A stretch of 64,000 nt of DNA from the NCBI GenBank assembly GCA_015039365.1, contig WION01000132.1, positions 62,001 through 126,000 on the forward strand. The letters run 5' to 3'. The position numbers were made by a program, and so were the translations under genes. Shown piece by piece: positions 1 to 11,428 of this stretch (positions within the stretch are counted from its first letter, which is position 1; the number at the start of each line of letters is the position of its first letter). Source of the DNA: Amanita rubescens. Taxonomy: Eukaryota; Basidiomycota; Agaricomycetes; Agaricales; Amanitaceae. The notes under the pieces were generated by a model. It made no database searches. It was not told where the DNA came from and saw only the letters and a list, made by a program, of their open reading frames with translations.

Positions 1-715
1 GCGATTCGCAGTTATATGTCAGGCGTCTTGGCTTCTGGAGGTGCTATGTGATAGATCACTACCAAGATATTATGCGTATGTCGCCGTCTGACCATTCTCT
101 TCTTCGGTACTAACGATACATGGTCTACAGGCCATTGATGCACGGGACGCTCCTCGATCAACGCATCTTCGAAGCTCTAGTAGCCAGATGTCCTCCTATG
201 ATCCACAATCACTTTGAAATGGTTGACGTCCAACTACCGGTCGCGTCGCTTCCCTGGTTCCTCAGTTTGTATGTGAAACTTCACTCGTTTCACGATCAGG
301 GCTGACAGAAGTCTCAGATATATCAACAGTATGCCTATGGTCTTCGATGACCCAACCAGCGTCAACCGAACGCCGCGTGGTTTGGTTACAAGACAACAGT
401 CACGCCATTGAAACTCCTGCAGTTGTGGATCGGCTGCTGGCACAACGGAGGAATCATCTGGAGCATCGTCGACTGCCCAAACCCTATCGAGATATAGATA
501 GAACCTGAGCCTCCAGTGCCTGTTTCTCGCAGGTCCTGCCTGAATGCGTCCAAGCCGATCCAGACGCATCTCCTCTGCAGCAGTGACCCATCAAGTTTTC
601 ATGTGACGGATTCGGGCTTATTATGCTATTCCTCTACCTGGACGTGATGCTCTGCATCATTCATCTTCCAACGGTTTAATAGAGTCGTCTCCTAACACCC
701 ACCTGGTCGAAGAGG
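1..715. other. no supportable gene
   Basis: Only short overlapping open frames with no recognisable motif are seen. A minus-strand frame at 234-569 encodes one hydrophobic stretch but resembles no family I know, and it has no clear splice partners. I treat this stretch as non-coding or decayed. Confidence 0.4.
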
Positions 716-880
716 GGCGTTAGAACGGGGTTCGTAGGACGAACTGGATAACTCCCAGAGACGAGCCACTGAATTTGCTGCCTATTTGCGTAGTCAAGAT
801 AACTAGCAGCTTCAACCACCCCGTTACCGGCGCTCTCTGCCCGGTTGGCTTAGACGGAAAGATCCGTAGTGACTTAAGTG
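716..880 (+). pseudogene. DUF6698 gene relic
   Basis: This stretch aligns by eye with the central exon of the DUF6698 gene at 9644-9837. Both contain a shared run of the type CTGGATAACTCCC-GAGAC, then TTGAAT/TTTGCT, then GCTTCAACCACCCCGT-ACCGG, then GGC-CTC-TCTG-CCGG, and both end near AAGATCC. The frame that would give LDWITPR...FNHPVTGALCP is broken by substitutions and small indels. No flanking exons of the family are visible. It is a decayed partial copy, most likely left by duplication with the intact copy 9 kb away. Confidence 0.7.
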
Positions 881-1400
881 TGTCATTTCGCTAAATTTGC
901 GTCTCAGCACGCTGAATGACCCCTCTAGTTCTGTATCTCCTCTATAGAAAGTTGCTCAATGGAATTCTGAAGCATTCCCTTCAATACGTCCGGCCCTAAT
1001 ACCGCGTCGATCGCCTTCTTGCTGACGTTGTGTGCGTTGGCGGCGCGTTCTCTCTTATTCGGCACATACAACCCTCTACCATCAGCTTCTCGCTCTTTTC
1101 TTCATTTATAATGCATCCTCCAACTTTCTATGCACGAAACAAGCATCCCGTGCCGTTCCTTCTATCATGAGGCTTGTAAGTGTGCCGTTTCTCTTAATTC
1201 GCGTCTCGTACGCTAACCTCTGCTTTTAATTTCATATCTCCGCGATATAAAGTTGCATAGTTCGTTTCTCTGCAATTTTACTCAATATAGTCAGTCATAA
1301 TATTACCTCGTTCGCCCTCCAGCCGACGTTGTTCGTGTTGGCCAGCGCGATCGCCCAATTCGGCAGGTACAGTCACGCGTGACCACCCTCTTTCTTCCTT
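880..1400. repeat. imperfect tandem duplication, about 300-bp unit
   Basis: Two diverged copies lie head to tail, about 880-1120 and 1180-1400. Shared landmarks in order are GTGTG(T/C)C-TTTC, GCGTCTC-ACGCT, a CTC-ATA-AAAGTTGC block, and CGTTG-T-CGTGTTGG-C-GCGCG. Neither copy keeps a long open frame. Function is unknown; the second copy is followed by pyrimidine-rich DNA. Confidence 0.5.
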
Positions 1401-2163
1401 CCTTTGCATAATTACAGGTGGCGCTTTTTGCCTGTTCTGGCAACCTCTGTTTGGCTCTGTTTGTGTGCTCTCTCATTCTCTCTGACTTTCCCTGCTCCCC
1501 GCTTGCGCTATGTTATATATGCTCTAGTACATACATACCACATGTCTGTGATTTCCGTGTCATTTTCCTCCAACCACAGTATTTTCATTTCTTGTCTTCC
1601 GCTTCGGCTCGGCGCTGCTAGGTCGAACGTCACCGGTCACCCGGGCCCGTCTCGCCGACGACTGTGCCGCACAGCCATGCCCATGGGTCCCCATATCTAT
1701 GCGTTTTGTAGTGACATACATGTTGTAACACGAGAGCGATACGTCTAGCTTGTTAGCTTGCGCGCGTGCTCGGATGTGGATACCTGAGTCTATACCTGAG
1801 TCTAGTAGGACAATCGTTAGCTTGCGATGGCCGAGCGTGCGATGATGGATTCCTCACCGGATACTAATCAATAACCCGTCACTATCATGGCCCGCCCCTT
1901 CCACAAGAGTGACCGCTGTAGTAGAAGCTGACAATATGGCACTACCAATGAATGCATATCCGACATTGAGTTTAAGTGTGAGAACAGTGTTTTGAAAAGT
2001 TGTTGAGCAATGGGACTTAAAGTTCTTTATGCTCACCGTTCACCGCAAACAATTTATGTAATTAATTTCAAGTCTGCAGAGTACATCCTAGCATCATAGT
2101 ATACTGTGTGAGTCTGTGCTAGCATTAATATGGATGCAAGAAAGACTAGCTAGATAAGCCTCA
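1401..2163. other. no gene recognised
   Basis: Open frames here are short and pyrimidine-driven (1404-1748). I see no splice-consistent model, RNA gene or transposon end. Confidence 0.4.
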
Positions 2164-3494
2164 CTAAAGATCTACCAGGTGAGCAAGCCCACAGTCCCTC
2201 CACAAGCTAGTGTGAGTGAAGTGGGGGATACTTATGCGTTGGCCACCTTCCCATTCTTCTATCTCATGTGCTAAGACTCGTCCTCTAAGCAGAACAAAAT
2301 CCCCGGGGAGGAGTCGCACTCGCAAATTAAGTTGTTGGAAAAAGAGATAACCTCCTTTAGTGAAATTGCCCGCAGCGTAAAGGCCTGCATAGGCCAATTT
2401 TGGGTCTTGGGAATCAACATGCCTTCCTGAAAGGCGGTTGAATAGAAGTTCCCGACCCTCTAGCAGGAGAGGGTCGACACTGTCCCAAACAGCCAATGAT
2501 GGATGTTTCTCCTTGGACGCTTTGCTGAGTTGGGTGAGTGCATCGTAAAAAATTGGATCCACTAATCTGATGGCTTCGTTAACCTTCCTGGACAGAAGAT
2601 CTAACTTTTGGTACAGCTGTGCCGTGTTGGAGAACACCCCACCAGAGGCTAAACAATCTGCTGATGGTACCACCTTGCCCTTGTGCTTTCAACGTATTAA
2701 CTTAGGATAAAATAGGTGTCAAAGGCTGGACATACCTCTTGCCCAATTGCAAACCAGCCTTTGACAATGCGAATTTCTCCACTAACCTCCCCAGGCCGTT
2801 CAATATACTTGCCGGCTTTGTCAGCGCTAGTGGCTGACTTGCCTGTATGGGGTTTACAAAGAGTAGCATAATCCAAGGCGCTTTGGGTGATCATGGCCTG
2901 CAAATGTTAATATCAACCTCTTTGGGGGGGGGAATGATGGAAAGGAGACTAACTGTACCACTCTTATCTGTCAACTTGGGGATGGTAGCTACCAATACAT
3001 ATCCATCCTCACTCCAAAGTCTTCGAGGGGTGTCATCATCCCAGCACATTGTTGATTTCAATGGTACTTTCTGCTTCCGTTTTTTGGCAGCACGCTCAAA
3101 ATTGAAGGGTATTGTTACTTCGGTGGTGGATCAATCAGCTAGTGTCACATCGGCATTTAAGAAAGGGATTACCATACCTTCATTCAGGGCCATTTTATCT
3201 CCCATCTTTTGGACCAGGCGTAATCCTGCAGCAGCATTCATTCGCCTCTTACCCCTCCACCTGAATCTTTTCTTTCCCAGTTCCCCCTCCCCCTCCCTTT
3301 CTTCATCCCCTAGCTCTCCGTTGAATAACTCATCCTCAACCTGCCTAAACAGCTTATCAGGAATGGGCTTTGTGTATCTGATGATGAAAGGATGAGGATT
3401 GAGAGAGAGACAACCTTGATATGCTTGCCTTTCAGTGATGTCATTCTTAGGTTTACATAACCTTTTCAGCGCAGCCTGGAGCCCATGATCTCTC
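2164..3494 (-). CDS. TET/JBP-like 2OG-Fe(II) dioxygenase (5' partial)
   Basis: Predicted Fe(II)/2-oxoglutarate oxygenase of the fungal TET/JBP type, which in basidiomycetes is known to accompany KDZ transposons; the family acts on modified thymine or cytosine in DNA. Exons (minus): 3494-3178, 3117-2954, 2897-2736, 2685-2164, with introns of 60, 56 and 50 nt. The first intron removes an in-frame TGA at 3131-3133, so the visible part is open. In the last exon I see the HxD iron ligand pair in RHVDSQDP, a PGDFVLLRGRVLAHE segment with the distal His, and the 2OG-binding Arg in GGQRISIPHFTHTSLW. Exon 1 carries a Lys/Arg-rich basic stretch (KKRFRWRGKRR). The 5' exon or exons before 3494 were not found; the acceptor there is in phase 2. 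No KDZ transposase is visible nearby, so it is probably an orphan copy. Confidence 0.72.
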
Positions 3495-6400
3495 CTACGT
3501 GTTAGGCTTGTGGTGGGGGACTTGTCTACCTACACATAGTTGGTCAATACAAGTAGTTGGTCAGACTTCTCTTAATCCTCTTGATAGTCTGACTAGTTCG
3601 CCTTTTACGTTGTGGGCCAGAAGAAGCTCTGAAGCTCCACAACAGCGAATTAGTATCTATCTCTTGAATTGCGCGCCAGAAGAAGCTCTGAAGCAGCACA
3701 ACATAGATCAAGACACCAAGAGGGGGGGAACAGAGCCGTTATCATAACTAGCCATACCTTGGGCATAACGAGTGCCCTGATAGAATTCGGCATGATGTCA
3801 CCTGCTGATGATGAATAAGGATAAATCCTTACGTTTAGAATGTGCTCGGTGTATGCAGAGTACGTAGATGGAACCTAGAGGAAAGGACTTTGTTCAATTG
3901 AACCACATTATTTGCGTGAAAAGGCTCACCAGGAAAATCACCAAAGTCCCACAGTTTCCGAGTATCTCCTGCTAGCTACTGCTAAGCCTTGTGGAGCAAG
4001 TGGCCACCGCTGCAGTGTGTCAGTATGATAGTATTGTGAGACACTTGCGGGACCGGTCGGAGGAAACCGGAAGCGGCGAGTATGGTAGTTCTAAGCGAGC
4101 CGAGGTAGGAGGCGAGCGTAGAATGTAGTCTACGTGTGAGAAGGCGAGGTGGCTGTGCCATCACCTTTTTCTCTCCCAGCCACCTCGCAGTCAGAGCAGC
4201 TCGGTCACTTCGCAGCAGCCTCCCGTTTCTCTTTCGCACCCACCCGCCACTCCCTCTCTCTGGTTCGAACTAAGGAAGGCAAGAAAGCACCTTCCCCTCT
4301 TCTTAGTCCGACGCTGCCGGAGAATCGCAAGGCTGACCAGTTCGGCGCCCGCCCGCCCTCACAGCTCGCCTTGCCGACCCCCAGCGTTTCGGGCCGGGAG
4401 TCCCTCCCGGGGGCTTCGCCCACCCACTATCTCTCAATGTACATATCACCTTAGCGATAGCAGTACATAACTACTATACAACGTCAAACTTTCTTACTAT
4501 AACTTCCCTACTAGCTAAATACCAACTTTGCATAATGTCTTTCTCTTTATCCGAGTTTCCTCACACTCGGGCCCACCTCTCGGAAGTGCACCAAAGCTTC
4601 GATACATGTAGATGATTAGGTAAGTCATGACACAGCCTGTGGTGACTGCCAGTGCAGCCGCGTCTAACTCGCCCTTCATCTGTCATTAACGTCGGCGGTA
4701 GCGGTAGCGGCAGTGCTGTTCGTGATGGCTTGCGGTTTGAGTCTCATCAAATATAACTTTAATGTGCTCAACAATGCCCAGTATTTGGATTCAAAAGCAC
4801 CACTCATCGTGGCTGCCTCAGGCTGCTGACTTATCTTTTCTTCTCTCCGCCCTCCCAGAATGCTTTTTCCATCCTCAAGACCACTGCGTAGAAAGCACAG
4901 GAGTTAGACGTTGTGACGTCGTTCCAATGGCTAGACTCTTGGGTCACCTTTTCTCTCCCAAACATGGGCACGTACTCTACTTTTTTCAATCTGAACAGCC
5001 CTGTCTCAAATCTAGCTTCGTCGGTCCAGCGACGAGCAGGCGGTATCTTCCCGTCAGTTCTTTTTGTGATAGACTCTAATCTGGCACTTTTCATGTGGAT
5101 TCAATGCCTCTCGGGCCATTACTCCTTGGCCCGACTTCTAGGAGGTGAAACGACAAGTGACCTAAAAAAATACTCAGAAGTTCGAAGGCGTCATCAAAGT
5201 ATGATATCGCAGAGCTCTGTTTTGCCGTGACGAAGCGGTGGAGGATCAGAGAGAGTCGAGGATCACGCAAAGACATTTCGTAGAAGCAACAGGGAATGCC
5301 ACTTGTATTGATGAAGGTAAATACTAGCATGTTTAATTTATGTCCACTTTGAATCTCCACTTCCCTCAGACGGTCCAGGAAACGGCAGACAAGAGTGTCC
5401 CTTATTTAACATTCATTGAATTCAATAACGACAACAACGATGTTGGAAAAATTGCTGTCCTGCTCATGATTGATGGCCCTTTCAGCTTTGAGATGATACG
5501 GAGGTGGTTGCTTTCACGTTCGTTCTCAATGGCCGATGGGCTAACACTGATCCTCAACCTCTCTGCTTCATTTCCATCATGGAGTTCCGATCGCTCATCT
5601 TCTGCAGCACCCACCTTATCTTCTCGCCGACTGAGTGAAGGATGTCACTCTACGTGAGGAGATTTACCTATCTTAAGGAAAATGTGACCGGACGGTGACG
5701 CTATACGGCACCAATCTCAGTTCAGGCACTAAAATCTGTATACCGGGCGTTGGCGATGTAGACATGAACTCTAAGTTGTTGATTCATGTGCCCATGAGCG
5801 ACGTTGGTGGCGCCATGTATGACAGACGAAGCGTGGATCACGATTCCTGGAAGTTTCATGAGGAACACTGAAGGTGCGTTGCATGCACATTTCACGGTAT
5901 CTTCCCGCATGCTGATCTGCCCCACAGTTCCACAAGATGAAGGTCAACAGTCATGGACCTCGATGTGGCACGCTGGATGTCGTTTCCAAGAGCCAAATTT
6001 ACCCGTTCGGATCTTCCCGGCCAATTGAAGTGGAGGGGAACGACGGAGATGGTATGGAAGATGATGATATAAGCTCGGGATAGCTGGGGGCGGGAAGGTT
6101 GTCCGCACGGCAAGTAATGTCTACGGTAGACTGTTTCAAAGCCAATCCGAGAGGGAAAACAAACAGAGAGTGTGTGTGCCAAACAGAGAGCCCAAACAGA
6201 GAGAGGTGCTCACCATCGCAGCCATAATTTCTTATCATCCTCAGGAGCACCGCACAGAAGCCGCTGGAGTTAGACTTCACGTCCCTCTTGCTAGCCCTCG
6301 TTCCATCCTTTCTCAACCAAATACGTGCATTGACAAGTACGCTGGGCGGACTTCCCTTGAGTGTGCTCCCGCCAAGTGCTAGGCTTGGCAGTTCCCACTG

Positions 6401-6558
6401 GTGTGGCACCCCCTCTTTTTTCAGGATCTACTCATGCACCAGCTGGGATTTTGGACTTCTCTTAGATATATCTATCGATCTAGAAGGATATGTATGAACA
6501 GCATTCTGATAGAGAAAAAAATCCTTCAATGGTATTTTTGCCACTGTGCTTCCCGGGG
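3495..6558. other. gene-poor interval
   Basis: No model could be supported. A 19-bp direct repeat (GCCAGAAGAAGCTCTGAAG) occurs at about 3619 and 3675. Two diverged blocks at about 4868-4935 and 6237-6300 share ATCCTCA-GA-CAC-GC and AGGAGTTAGAC; on the minus strand they encode similar peptides (AVVLRM and AVLLRM), so they may be remnants of one duplicated gene. The rest holds short overlapping frames only. Confidence 0.4.
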
Positions 6559-7582
6559 TCAGTCGGATAGCTCCGAGTCCGAATCAGACTCATCCGTCGT
6601 TTGCGGCCTGCAGCAATGTTTATGAAGCATGTGATGTGTAGTGATGAACCCACACGCGTCACACTTGACGAACAAGCCGAGGAATTGCTCCTCGGTTAAT
6701 CCAGGCTTCTCCTTAATCTCCAGCTGCCATAAATTCCACCAGTCGGTTCGGTGACACAAATCCGTCCCTTCAAACCCAGGAGCAGGGAAGGGTGGGTCCA
6801 TCATATCTGCTGCACGCTTTTCATCATGATCGATCCATGTTTCAAGGGATATCCTCTACATACCAACTGGAGCATATGTCCTCTTCAGCCACCCTATGGC
6901 TAACCCCGCCACCTCCTTTTCGGTGAAGACTTGCGGAGGACAGGGTGTACCTTGTAATCCAGGCTCATAGTAAGTGCCAGATTGGTGTAGAACCAAAAAT
7001 GTTAGAAACTAACCTCTCAAGGGATAGGTCTTTAAAAAGATACCGTTCTTGGGGTATATCCTCTCTATTGGTACTGCGCGAGGAAGGCTTCAGTTCTCTC
7101 TATGCCAAAGGACTTGTTAAATGAAGACCAACCCAAATAACCGCACTGGTGCTTCGCACATTCGGCGACATACTCTCCTTTGTAGGGACCATCTAAAGCT
7201 AAGTAGATGGCTGCTTCCTTATACAGTGATTTTTTGCTGAACCGTTCCAACAGGGGGCATAGGCATCCCGGCCCAAGGTACTCGTGAGTTTGACGATATT
7301 GGCACAATCTGTCTGGTGGTACACGGGCTCCGTCATTGATGGGCCTGTGGAGACAAGTTCAAGAATCATGGCAATCGTGGAAGTCATCGTTACTTGCCAA
7401 TAATGCGTGACTAAGTCCTGTTTGGCTGGATCGTAGGACAAGACGCGGTGAGTCGACTCATTGACAGCATACAGCAACTTTTGTCTATAGGTTGGGATAG
7501 TTGAGAATGGTAACGGTCTAGGATTTCTGGACATATTGGGATAGATTTCAAGCTTGAGCTGGTCGGTGTCCAATTTCAGCAC
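6559..7582 (-). CDS. uncharacterised Cys-rich protein, paralogue A
   Basis: I do not know a function; similar Cys-rich proteins of unknown role occur in Agaricomycetes. Exons (minus): about 7582-7398, 7344-7133, 7064-7014, one exon ending at 6864, and 6806-6559. The first intron (7397-7345) has a GC donor, GCAAGT...ACAG, which splits a Trp codon. A junction near 7013-6980 is unclear because no acceptor AG is present. Conserved blocks are SYDPAKQ, PGCLCPLLE, ECAKHQCGYL, YPLRG, YEPGLQ and a C-terminal CDACGF...HMLHKHC, a possible zinc-binding arrangement, followed by an acidic Ser/Asp tail. The start is uncertain: Met at 7582 is used, but an upstream MTRYDW frame with one stop exists. A close relative lies in tandem just upstream (8013-9067). 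Confidence 0.6.
7345..7397 (-). other. GC-AG intron
   Basis: The donor reads TG|GCAAGTAACG and the acceptor CTCCACAG|G, 53 nt. Using the nearby GTAACG instead leaves the next exon out of phase with its conserved PGCLCPLLE block. The paralogue has the equivalent intron at 8843-8783. Confidence 0.7.
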
Positions 7583-8012
7583 CGGATGATGTTGATGTCT
7601 CTGGCTAGGAATAGGCTCTTATATTTGAGTCGGGGCCCAGTCATAACGAGTCATCTTGGTGTCCCTGAGCAATCCGTCTCCCACGCGGTTTGCCATTGAA
7701 CGCGTTGACCAAGGACAGCAGGAGAACAACCCCTGCACTTGACGAATATAAAATAAAATGTTCTAGTTCAAATGTTGACAATTGTGGGCGATCTTTTCGT
7801 AATGCCGCCAACTTACATCGATCAGGCTTTGGAAATCCCCGCGCACATAAATAGCATATGAACCCTCTTCGTCTATTGAGGAGCATATTCAAGAGGATCC
7901 GGATAATGGCAAGAGTATGGATAGATGCTCTAACAAAGGGGGAAAAGGGGTGGAAAATCATGAAGTTTGCTCAAAGGAATACTAAATACTGCTGAACTTT
8001 GCTACTCCAGAC
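7583..8012. other. spacer between tandem paralogues
   Basis: About 430 bp separate the likely start of paralogue A from the end of paralogue B. A minus-strand open frame (7641-7961) shows no family resemblance. The spacer probably holds the promoter of paralogue A. Confidence 0.3.
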
Positions 8013-9067
8013 TCACACACAGGTATGCTCGTAGAACAACCGATGCATGATGATGAGCTTGCATACGTCACACTGGACGAACAAGCCTAGGAATTCCTCT
8101 TCGGCCAGTCCAGGCCTATGAAAACTGCCAACCTTTTGGAATCTCCGCCAGTCAGTCAGAGTCCGACTCTTCTTCAATGCAGGGAATGGTGGGTCGACCA
8201 GACCTATTCCGCAGTCATCGTGACCAATCCACATTAGTAGGATTATCATCACATACCGGCTTGCTCATGTGTCCTCTTCGGCGGCCTTGTGGTGGTCGCG
8301 GGCTCCACCCCATCAGGGAAGACTTCTGTGAGGCAGGGCCCCTCAACATCAGCCCTCACCTCGTTCTTGGCAAAGACTTCCGGAGGGTAAGGCGTACCGA
8401 CATCTTGCAACCCAGGCTCGTAAGTCAACCTAGAATCGAAAACCTGGATACTAACCTCGCAGGGGATATGCTTTCTCCGGGATCCTGCGCCTAGAATATA
8501 TGTGCTCTAATGGTGCTGAGTGATACACCAGAGCATCAGTACTTGCTTCATCGAGGGCGGGAGAACGGAGACAAACCCAAGTAGCCGCAACGGTCGTCTG
8601 CACATTCGGCGACGTATTCTCCTGGGTACAGACCGTTTACCACCAGGTATATCGCTGCCTCCTTATGTGCTGTGAGTGGTTCTAACAGCGGACACAGACA
8701 TCCTGGCCCAATGTATTGGTGGGTTTCACGATATAGATACAACTTGTCCGGGGGGACTCGCTTGCCGTCTGGCAGGATGGGCCTATCGGAGATTCGGAAG
8801 GTTAGTAAAACATTGTAGTTTATCACAGGAGTTGATTACGTGCCAGCAATGCACGACTAAGCTTTGTTTGGCAGGGTCATAGGACATTGTGCAGCGGTTC
8901 GACCTGATCGCATGCAGCAACCTCTGGCAATAGGTTGATAATGACAGCGGCACGGGAACATTAGGCATCATGGTAAGCTTGAGCGCTAAGTGACGAATCT
9001 GATGTAGATATGTCTGGGCAGGGATGGGAAAGAAATCGAAGACTTTTATTTCAGTTGCCCCAGTCAA
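8013..9067 (-). CDS. uncharacterised Cys-rich protein, paralogue B
   Basis: Tandem paralogue of the gene at 6559-7582, same strand and same block order. Exons (minus): 9067-8844, 8782 to about 8590, a short YPLRG exon, a YEPGLQ exon ending at 8257, and 8203-8013. Shared blocks: SYDPAKQ, PGCLCPLLE, ECADDRCGYL, YPLRG, YEPGLQ and the C-terminal CDVCKL...YEHTC. It lacks the acidic tail of paralogue A. Its first intron (8843-8783) uses GCACGT as donor and splits the same Trp codon. The junction between the YPLRG and YEPGLQ exons is out of phase for a simple GT-AG join, as in paralogue A. Function unknown. The two genes differ mostly between the Cys blocks, as expected for an older duplication. Confidence 0.58.
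8783..8843 (-). other. GC-AG intron
   Basis: The donor is TG|GCACGTAATC and the acceptor CCGATAG|G, 61 nt, with a CTAAC branch-like site. It is homologous in position and phase to the intron at 7397-7345 of the tandem paralogue. Confidence 0.65.
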
Positions 9068-9279
9068 AGTGAGTCACTTCTGCCAGCGTCCCTGAACGTG
9101 ACTCATGGCATACCAGGGTGATACAAAGGCAAAGCCTCCCTCAACTACCACTCGCTTTCGCACCTCCAATGTCTGGGGCCGAAAACGATCCTTCTCTGGT
9201 TAACGCTCTAAAGCTGGGAAGCAGAAAAAAGCCGTGAGATTATCCAACCACCTCTCAGCTAGACATGGCATTCACAGTA

Positions 9280-9430
9280 GCCCAGTCGCGCAGGTGATCC
9301 TTTTGTTCACCATGGGCGACACTTTGGCAGAACAGTACATGCAATGTGTAACGTCCAAGCACTTATCGCAAATTCCCTCCTTCTTTTCGGCCAGGATGGG
9401 GAAGTCGCCCTAGAAACGCTCACGTCGCAG
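9280..9430 (-). pseudogene. MYND-like zinc finger relic
   Basis: On the minus strand a CDKCLDVTHCMYCSAK stretch is followed, after apparent one-base shifts, by C-RPW and then KDHLRDWATVNAM. The order C-x2-C, C-x2-C, then Cys with a downstream KDHLRDW is the pattern of MYND fingers (YCS...CQ..W..HK). The frame is broken between the halves, so it looks like a decayed fragment. It lies directly 5' of the DUF6698 gene on the opposite strand. Confidence 0.4.
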
Positions 9431-9479
9431 TCCGTGTTCAGCCTCTTTCTTGCATCCTGACCTTTGACATACATTTCAG

Positions 9480-10567
9480 GCAACGAAAGGAGTTAAACGT
9501 GTTCCAGAAACTGTTGGAAATGGTGCCCCATTTACAGGAGCGTCTTACGGAAAGTTCGGAACTTGAAGAATACATGTCGATAGCAGAATCGGTACGTCTA
9601 CAACTTGAGAGCTCTCAAATTTATGCTTATCGTTTACCGTTAGCTTCAAAAAGGCTTGTCAAGCGCAAGATCGGATGACACCAAGAGTCTCAAGGGGGTC
9701 GTGCTGGACTGGATAACTCCCCGAGACAAGCCTTTGAATCCACCGCTTTCCCGTAGCGTCAAGACAAGCCGTGGCTTCAACCACCCCGTCACCGGGGCGC
9801 TCCTCTGTCCGGCTGGCCTAGATTGGAATGATCCCGAGTGACTCACTTTCTCCCCCTCACACGTTGGTCGTGCTAATCCTCTATCATAGAACTCGCGCAA
9901 ATCTTATCAGCGGTCAACTAGCTGTGAAGGGAGATCAATGGCCGTTGATATTATACGCGAAGCAGGAGTTCGACCCTGAAGATCCATGGGATGGGCTCTT
10001 CAGAAGTGAGCTTCTTGTCTGGGTTCGTACTCGTTTGTTTTCTTTTTTGATTACTCACTACTGGGCGTGCAGGCCTTCAAGCATATCTTCACTTCACCCA
10101 GCTCTGTGGAGAAAGAGAACAAAGCGACGAGATCCGGTAACGCTCGTATCCATGGCATGACTCGGGTCACGACGGCTTCCTTAGCCTACGTTGCTACACA
10201 GGTGAGTCCGAGTCGGACTGAGCTTCAATCAACTGAACAATCAAGCAGCTTCGTTTCGCCTTGTCATCTACATCCGTCTTCAGCCGGTCTGACACTTCAA
10301 CCGACTCAGAAAAATTCTATGAGAGCGTATGGGATTTTCTGAACGATCCAGATGAGAAGAATGAGGTTACTGATTTGCTGAGCTGGTGGGATTGGTAGGT
10401 CTTTTGTCAATACATGCAGTGCCCAGTCTTCTATCTCATATTTTTGTAGCCAGGTATTCCCCAGCTACGTGAATCGTAAAGGTGGAATAACGAAGCAAAG
10501 CGCACTAGCGAAGCTGAAGGAGAAGAGGGAAAAGCTGAAGCAATTGCAGAACGGGCGAACGTCGTGA
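9480..10567 (+). CDS. DUF6698 family protein (5' partial)
   Basis: Uncharacterised fungal DUF6698 family, expanded in Agaricomycetes and of unknown function. Exons: 9480-9591, 9644-9837, 9890-10022, 10073-10201, 10249-10394, 10450-10567, joined by five 47-55 nt introns in consistent phase. Family blocks in order: FQKLLEMVPHLQERL; ARSDDTKSLKGVVLDWITPR; NPP...GFNHPVTGALLCPAGLDW; GDQWPLILYA...DPWDGL; AFKHIFTSPSSVEKE; KATRSGNARIHGMTRVT; AYVATQ|LRFALSS; FLNDPDEKNEVTDLLSWW; QVFPSY, with a basic C-terminus (KLKEKREKLKQLQ). The first visible exon begins in phase 2 after an acceptor at 9479; the N-terminal exon is not recognisable, so the gene may be 5'-truncated. A broken copy of one exon sits at 716-880. 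Confidence 0.85.
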
Positions 10568-11428
10568 TACCCTAGTAAGCTAATTTATGCCAAGACAGAA
10601 CTCAAGTACCTCCAGCATCTTGACATAATGGAAATCGTGTGAGCTGCCACACTCCCAATCTCTCAGGCTCAGGCTCCCAGAAGAGCGATGGCCCTAGCAT
10701 TCCTTCTGGTTATGCTGTGAATATTCAGGAAATGCACCATAGCCTGAACGGCCCGGTTGCGCTGCATCAAACCGTAGCTTAACCTTCTCGGACTTCATGA
10801 TTACTACTTCCACCGTCAGACTTGCTACTAGCTCACAACTCTTGTGAATACTTCAAGTTCAATACCTCCTAGAGAATCCGGAGCGACACTGGCTGTGATA
10901 TGTAAAATAGTCACACTGACACACAACACCCGTATACACCCTTAGCTGGCTTCACGTGTGGTCACGGGCGAGGACAAGCGGGGTGTCCATCCATCATATG
11001 ATGGCGGTGAAGTGTCTTGGCAACAAATCACCACGCCAGCCTCATTTTTGATTGTCCCTCCCGTCCCTCACATCCCGGGAATACTTGTAATGCGTGAGCG
11101 AAAATGTAACGGCAGGCTGCAGGGGAACGCAAGTACTATGTAGTGTTACGTTGCTTGAAAAGCAACGTTTATTGGAGTACAGTAATAAGCCACAACAACC
11201 CGGAAATGTCCTCGTCGTGGCCGCCCGCCTGATCGAACCCCACGCTCCGTATTCTGTTTGCGCGCGTCCCAGCCCGCGGACTGTACTCTTCCGTGGTGCA
11301 TTGACTATCTGATCGCTTTCAACGCCCGCGTCTCTGAAAATTTCTCGATTGGTCAAGTCCGACTATCTTTGTCTGTGTTGGGATGAGGCGTCATTCTCTT
11401 ACTTGGTATCGTCCTCGTTCTCCCTGAG
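10568..11428. other. no gene recognised
   Basis: No open model or RNA gene. A short perfect hairpin CGTTGCTTGAAAAGCAACG occurs near 11149-11168. Confidence 0.35.

Noticed and set aside
3131..3133. TGA stop in the dioxygenase frame as evidence for a pseudogene
   Set aside because: It lies in a 60-nt intron (3177-3118) with GTATGG donor and CGAAG acceptor that keeps the frame.
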